Assembly: GCA_035417425.1 (NCBI GenBank)
Contig: DAOLPD010000140.1
Coordinates: forward strand, 1 to 8,391
Direction of reading: 5' to 3'
Origin: BRH-c25 sp035417425
GTDB taxonomy: Bacteria > Bacillota > Clostridia > Lutisporales > Lutisporaceae
DNA length: 8,391 nucleotides
A model generated the notes under the pieces. The model ran no database searches and was not told where the DNA came from. It worked only from the letters and a program-made list of their open reading frames with translations. The translations under genes were made by a program, and so were the position numbers. Shown here one piece after another: positions 5,990-8,391 of the stretch. How positions within the stretch are numbered: position 1 is the stretch's first letter; every line of letters starts with the position of its first letter.

Positions 5990-6436
5990 TTATATGTAAT
6001 ACATATATGCTTCATTGCTTGTCATCTTTTTATACTCGTTTGTCAAATCCTCCAGTGTAATACCGTCCACCACCATGCCAATGCTTGAGTTAATTGCACT
6101 CCATACCTTTTCCCTTATGCATTCCTCAATTTTGTCATTAGTTTTTTCTTCCATGCTTTTCTCGTCAATAACTGAAAGATTGCCTTCCAAAGCCCTCAAT
6201 ACAGAACCCACAGTTATGTTTGCAGGTTTATCCGCCAAAGCATACCCCCCTTGTGCTCCTTTTATACTATTAATCAGCCCTGCTTTTCTCAGGGTTGAAA
6301 AGACCTGTTCCAGATAGCCCTCTGATATATTCTGCCTTTCGGCTATGCTTTTCAATGATATATGATCCCCTGCAGAGTATACGGATAGATCTACCATTGC
6401 CCTTAACCCGTATCTGCCCTTTGTAGAAATTTTCAT
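5990..6436 (-). CDS. cymR: Rrf2-family repressor, CymR-like
   Basis: This 148-residue DNA-binding protein has the winged helix of the Rrf2 family: MKISTKGRYGLRAMVDL, then SLKSIAERQNISEGYLEQVF as the helix-turn-helix, and GAQGGYAL in the wing. The C-terminus NEAYMYYI closely resembles the EAYMFYI ending of Bacillus CymR, the master repressor of cysteine metabolism. The three clustered cysteines of the iron-sulfur IscR/NsrR type are absent; the only cysteine is C106, at a different place from the redox-active Cys25 of S. aureus CymR. AGGAG stands about 6 nt before the ATG. The partner gene cysK follows in the same operon. In the known systems the CymR-CysK complex represses cysteine-uptake and synthesis genes when cysteine is plentiful. 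The exact name is inferred from sequence pattern and neighbour. Confidence 0.92.
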   Translation of the reverse strand: MKISTKGRYGLRAMVDLSVYSAGDHISLKSIAERQNISEGYLEQVFSTLRKAGLINSIKGAQGGYALADKPANITVGSVLRALEGNLSVIDEKSMEEKTNDKIEECIREKVWSAINSSIGMVVDGITLEDLTNEYKKMTSNEAYMYYI

Positions 6437-6449
6437 ATATATCTCCTAC

Positions 6450-6475
6450 TATTCCAATATGTTTTATTGTATTCC
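6450..6475 (-). promoter_or_regulatory. Candidate autoregulatory operator: paired GGAATA elements
   Basis: On the minus strand GGAATA occurs at 6475-6470 and again at 6455-6450, in direct orientation 20 bp apart (about two helical turns), straddling the predicted cymR start site. The CymR consensus ends in a conserved GGAAT, but the remainder of the 27-bp B. subtilis motif matches only partly, so this is tentative. Confidence 0.4.
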
Positions 6476-6476
6476 C

Positions 6477-6505
6477 ATTATAGCATCGTTTTTTTTAAAT
6501 TACAA
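6477..6505 (-). promoter_or_regulatory. Promoter of the cymR-cysK operon
   Basis: On the minus strand TTGTAA (6505-6500, 4 of 6 matches) and a perfect TATAAT (6482-6477) are separated by 17 bp containing an A-tract. Transcription would begin near 6470, leaving a leader of about 35 nt. Confidence 0.75.
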
Positions 6506-6506
6506 G

Positions 6507-6534
6507 AAAAAAATGCAACTTAGTTGCATTTTTT
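6507..6534 (-). terminator. Intrinsic terminator of the tRNA-Glu gene
   Basis: AAAAAATGCAAC (6508-6519) pairs perfectly with GTTGCATTTTTT (6523-6534) around a TTA loop, giving a T-run on the minus strand about 24 nt after the tRNA. The hairpin is symmetric and could also act on the other strand. It ends just before the cymR -35 box. Confidence 0.85.
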
Positions 6535-6557
6535 GAATTAAAGATTTATTTCATTAT

Positions 6558-6632
6558 TGGTGACCCATAGGGGATTCGAACCCCTGTTACCGCCGTGAGA
6601 GGGCGATGTCTTGACCACTTGACCAATGGGCC
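6558..6632 (-). tRNA. tRNA-Glu (anticodon CTC)
   Basis: The minus strand gives a 75-nt cloverleaf. The acceptor stem GGCCCAT pairs with ATGGGTC (one G-T wobble), followed by discriminator A and an encoded CCA. The D arm has the GTC/GAC stem. The anticodon stem TCGCC/GGCGG encloses loop CTCTCAC, so the anticodon is CTC, reading GAG. The T arm is AGGGG-TTCGAAT-CCCCT. It is a single tRNA with its own promoter and terminator. The CTC isoacceptor normally supplements the TTC tRNA-Glu. Confidence 0.96.
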
Positions 6633-6655
6633 TTGTTAAAAATTGCTACGGTACT

Positions 6656-6684
6656 ATTATAATTGATACACCTCCTTTTGTAAA
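6656..6684 (-). promoter_or_regulatory. Promoter of the tRNA-Glu gene
   Basis: On the minus strand TTTACA (6684-6679, 5 of 6 matches) and a perfect TATAAT (6661-6656) are separated by 17 bp. Transcription would begin near 6649, about 17 nt before the mature tRNA 5' end. Confidence 0.82.
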
Positions 6685-6729
6685 TCGAAAAAAATTATAG
6701 CCCTGCATCCATTGCGAATGTGTCTTCGG

Positions 6730-6741
6730 ATTCCATGGAAT
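6730..6741. repeat. Perfect 12-bp palindrome upstream of the SleL-like gene
   Basis: ATTCCATGGAAT is a perfect inverted repeat with no spacer, about 80 bp before the ATG at 6823. It could be an operator. It is not followed by a T-run, so it is not a terminator. A loose sigma-E-like pair (ATA at 6753-6755 and CATAAT at 6771-6776, 15 bp apart) lies just downstream; I give that low weight. Confidence 0.35.
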
Positions 6742-6822
6742 AGATAGAAGCCATAAGTTCATTCCGCTATCATAATGACAATATTTCTTCATATATTGTT
6801 AGTGAATGAAAGGAGGTGCAGT

Positions 6823-8241
6823 ATGCTCATTCATGTTGTTAAACCCGGAGAAACACTATGGCAAATTGCAAATCGCTACCGTGTCTCAACTGCATCAATA
6901 GCTGAAGTAAACGGGCTTCCGGATCCGAATCGGCTGTTAGTCGGCCAAACTTTGGTCATACCTACGGAGGATACTTTTCATACTGTATTACCGGGAGAAA
7001 CATTGTGGAGAATCGCCCAAACATATGGGACCACTGTTCAGGCAATTCTTCAGAATAATCAGATTGCCAATCCCGACAATATATATCCCGGACTGGTATT
7101 ATATATTCCTGCTCTCCGATACCGTATCCAGCCCGGTGATACATTATGGTCGGTTGCTCAGAGGTTCGGGGTTGCTTTAAAGGATCTGGTAAAGATAAAT
7201 AATATTGAAAATGTGAATCTTGTTTATCCAGGTACCGTGTTGATAATCCCCCGGAAGCCAAGACCTGTAATCGATGTAAACGGGTATATCTACATTTTGG
7301 GTCAAGAGGCCGTTCCAATTATTGATGAGGTAGGTGAACATCTGACATATTTAAGCCCCTTCGCTTACTTAATCAGAGAGGACGGAAACCTGCAGGCCAT
7401 TAATGACATCCCTGCAATTCAAGCTGCCAGAGCTAAAAATGCAATACCCATGATGTCCATTACGAACTTCACTTCAACTGCTTTGGGAGAAAACCTTGCC
7501 CATGTCGTATTAAACAGTCCGACAGTCATTGAACGGCTGCTTGCCAATATCATTAATATCATGAAAGAAAAAGGGTACTCGGGATTGAATGTGGACTTTG
7601 AAAATGTACTTCCGGCTGACCGTGAGCCTTATAACCGCTTCCTTCAGCAAGCAGTAACCCGTTTGCACCAGGAGGGCTTTTTTGTATCTACGGCAGTAGC
7701 TCCAAAAACAAGCGGCGTGCAAACGGGCCTGCTGTACGAAGCCCATGATTATGAAGCCCACGGCAGAATAGTTGATTTTGTAATTCTGATGACATATGAA
7801 TGGGGCTGGCGTAAAGGCCCTCCTCAGGCAATTTCGCCTCTGAATCAGATACGGCGTGTTCTTGACTATGCAGTCACAGTCATTCCAAGAGAAAAAATCT
7901 TTATGGGCTTTCAGATTTATGCAAGAGACTGGCTGCTCCCTTTTGCCTGGGGACAGGAAGCAGAAACCTTCAGTGTCCAGGAGGCTGTATCAAGGGCAGT
8001 CAGATACGGCGCCTCAATACAATATGATACAGTTGCCCAATCACCCTTCTTCCGGTATACGGATGCTCAAGGGAGGGCGCACGAAGTATGGTTCGAGGAT
8101 GCCCGCAGCGCCCAGGCAAAATTCGATGCGGTAAAAAGCTATAACCTGCGAGGAGTCAGTTATTGGGCTCTTGGGTATCCCTTCCCGCAAAACTGGGCAT
8201 TGCTGGAAGATAACTTTACAATCAGAAAAGGCGGGTCTTAA
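6823..8241 (+). CDS. SleL/YaaH-type spore cortex glucosaminidase: three LysM repeats plus GH18
   Basis: This 472-residue protein probably acts on spore-cortex or wall glycan as an N-acetylglucosaminidase. Three LysM repeats, at about 2-47, 52-96 and 99-143, share the PGETLW or PGDTLW motif and bind peptidoglycan. A GH18 barrel fills about 149-465. Its catalytic strand is YSGLNVDFEN with general acid Glu260 and Asp258. The first Asp residues of the classical DxxDxDxE motif are replaced (Ser, Asn), as is usual in spore GH18 enzymes. LMTYEWGW (322-329) and GVSYWALGYPFPQNW form the substrate groove and last strand. There is no signal peptide, like SleL, which is packed into the spore coat from the mother cell. 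ATG 6823 is chosen because AAAGGAGG lies 6 nt upstream; the frame is open back to 6775, but the extra residues lack a ribosome site. Known SleL has two LysM repeats, so three is a variation. No terminator is visible downstream. Confidence 0.95.
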   Translation: MLIHVVKPGETLWQIANRYRVSTASIAEVNGLPDPNRLLVGQTLVIPTEDTFHTVLPGETLWRIAQTYGTTVQAILQNNQIANPDNIYPGLVLYIPALRYRIQPGDTLWSVAQRFGVALKDLVKINNIENVNLVYPGTVLIIPRKPRPVIDVNGYIYILGQEAVPIIDEVGEHLTYLSPFAYLIREDGNLQAINDIPAIQAARAKNAIPMMSITNFTSTALGENLAHVVLNSPTVIERLLANIINIMKEKGYSGLNVDFENVLPADREPYNRFLQQAVTRLHQEGFFVSTAVAPKTSGVQTGLLYEAHDYEAHGRIVDFVILMTYEWGWRKGPPQAISPLNQIRRVLDYAVTVIPREKIFMGFQIYARDWLLPFAWGQEAETFSVQEAVSRAVRYGASIQYDTVAQSPFFRYTDAQGRAHEVWFEDARSAQAKFDAVKSYNLRGVSYWALGYPFPQNWALLEDNFTIRKGGS

Positions 8242-8391
8242 GCAGAAAATAAGAAGAATGCGTCGTAGTTATTAGATTGCAGTTATACTCCAAGAGCACT
8301 AGCCTTGTATATCAGCGAGCACTTATTGGCTTTGGACAACAGAATCGAGAGAAGATACGCAGTAAAATCCGTGGGATTTACGTGAGGTAAA
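8242..8391. other. 150-bp region after the SleL-like gene without a recognised feature
   Basis: No intrinsic terminator, tRNA or convincing gene is visible. A small imperfect inverted repeat, GTAAAATCC with GGATTTAC (about 8362-8381), has no T-run. Two frames stay open for about 38-44 codons up to stops near the window edge, but neither has a ribosome site or a clear start. Confidence 0.5.

Noticed and set aside
6670..6678. AAAGGAGGTG on the minus strand, like a ribosome site
   Set aside because: It lies in the spacer between the tRNA promoter boxes and is not followed by a start codon or open frame.
6775..6822. Extended N-terminus of the SleL-like protein from ATG 6775
   Set aside because: There is no ribosome site before 6775, a perfect AAAGGAGG precedes ATG 6823, and LysM begins right after the latter.
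1..8391. CRISPR array, transposon, phage or defence island
   Set aside because: No regularly spaced repeats, transposase, integrase or defence-type genes are visible; all large genes are ordinary chromosomal families.

Overview
The window reads as chromosomal DNA from an anaerobic, endospore-forming member of the Clostridia (Firmicutes). Supporting signs are strong AGGAGG-type ribosome sites, moderate-to-low GC with AT-rich intergenic DNA, textbook sigma-A promoters, a SleB-type and a SleL-type spore-cortex hydrolase, a CymR-like Rrf2 repressor beside cysK, a two-gene TrkA/TrkH potassium system, and a tRNA gene with encoded CCA. The species cannot be named from the sequence alone.

Layout. 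At 81-299 lies a small Mop (molybdate/tungstate-binding) gene whose otherwise intact reading frame is interrupted by one in-frame TGA at codon 31. A perfect sigma-A promoter (345-373) then drives a c-di-AMP (ydaO/yuaA-type) riboswitch (about 391-513), followed by a secreted SleB-like cell-wall hydrolase (533-1225) and a strong terminator. Next is a Crp/Fnr-family regulator (1357-2046) with an N-terminal cysteine cluster, a cysteine at the FNR Cys122 position and an FNR-type ExxSR recognition helix. Its stop codon overlaps that of the convergent trkH. On the minus strand, trkA (4851-3508) and trkH (3494-2043) form a tight operon with their own promoter. Upstream of it, also on the minus strand, a cymR-like gene (6436-5990) and cysK (5927-4992) form a cysteine-metabolism operon ended by a terminator at 4945-4981. 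A tRNA-Glu(CTC) gene (6632-6558) with its own promoter and terminator precedes cymR. On the plus strand, 6823-8241 encodes a three-LysM, GH18 glucosaminidase of the SleL/YaaH type. The last 150 bases hold nothing I recognise.

How the parts fit. Two peptidoglycan hydrolases flank ion-homeostasis and sulfur-metabolism operons. Cyclic di-AMP may be a shared theme: the riboswitch controls the SleB-like hydrolase, and RCK-type Trk/Ktr gating proteins are a known c-di-AMP target class, although this TrkA has not been shown to bind it. CymR and CysK are known in Bacillus and Staphylococcus to form one repressor complex, and here they are co-transcribed. I see no mobile element, CRISPR array or defence system. 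The least ordinary items are the TGA-interrupted Mop gene, the compact riboswitch without a terminator, and the Fnr-like regulator facing the potassium operon.
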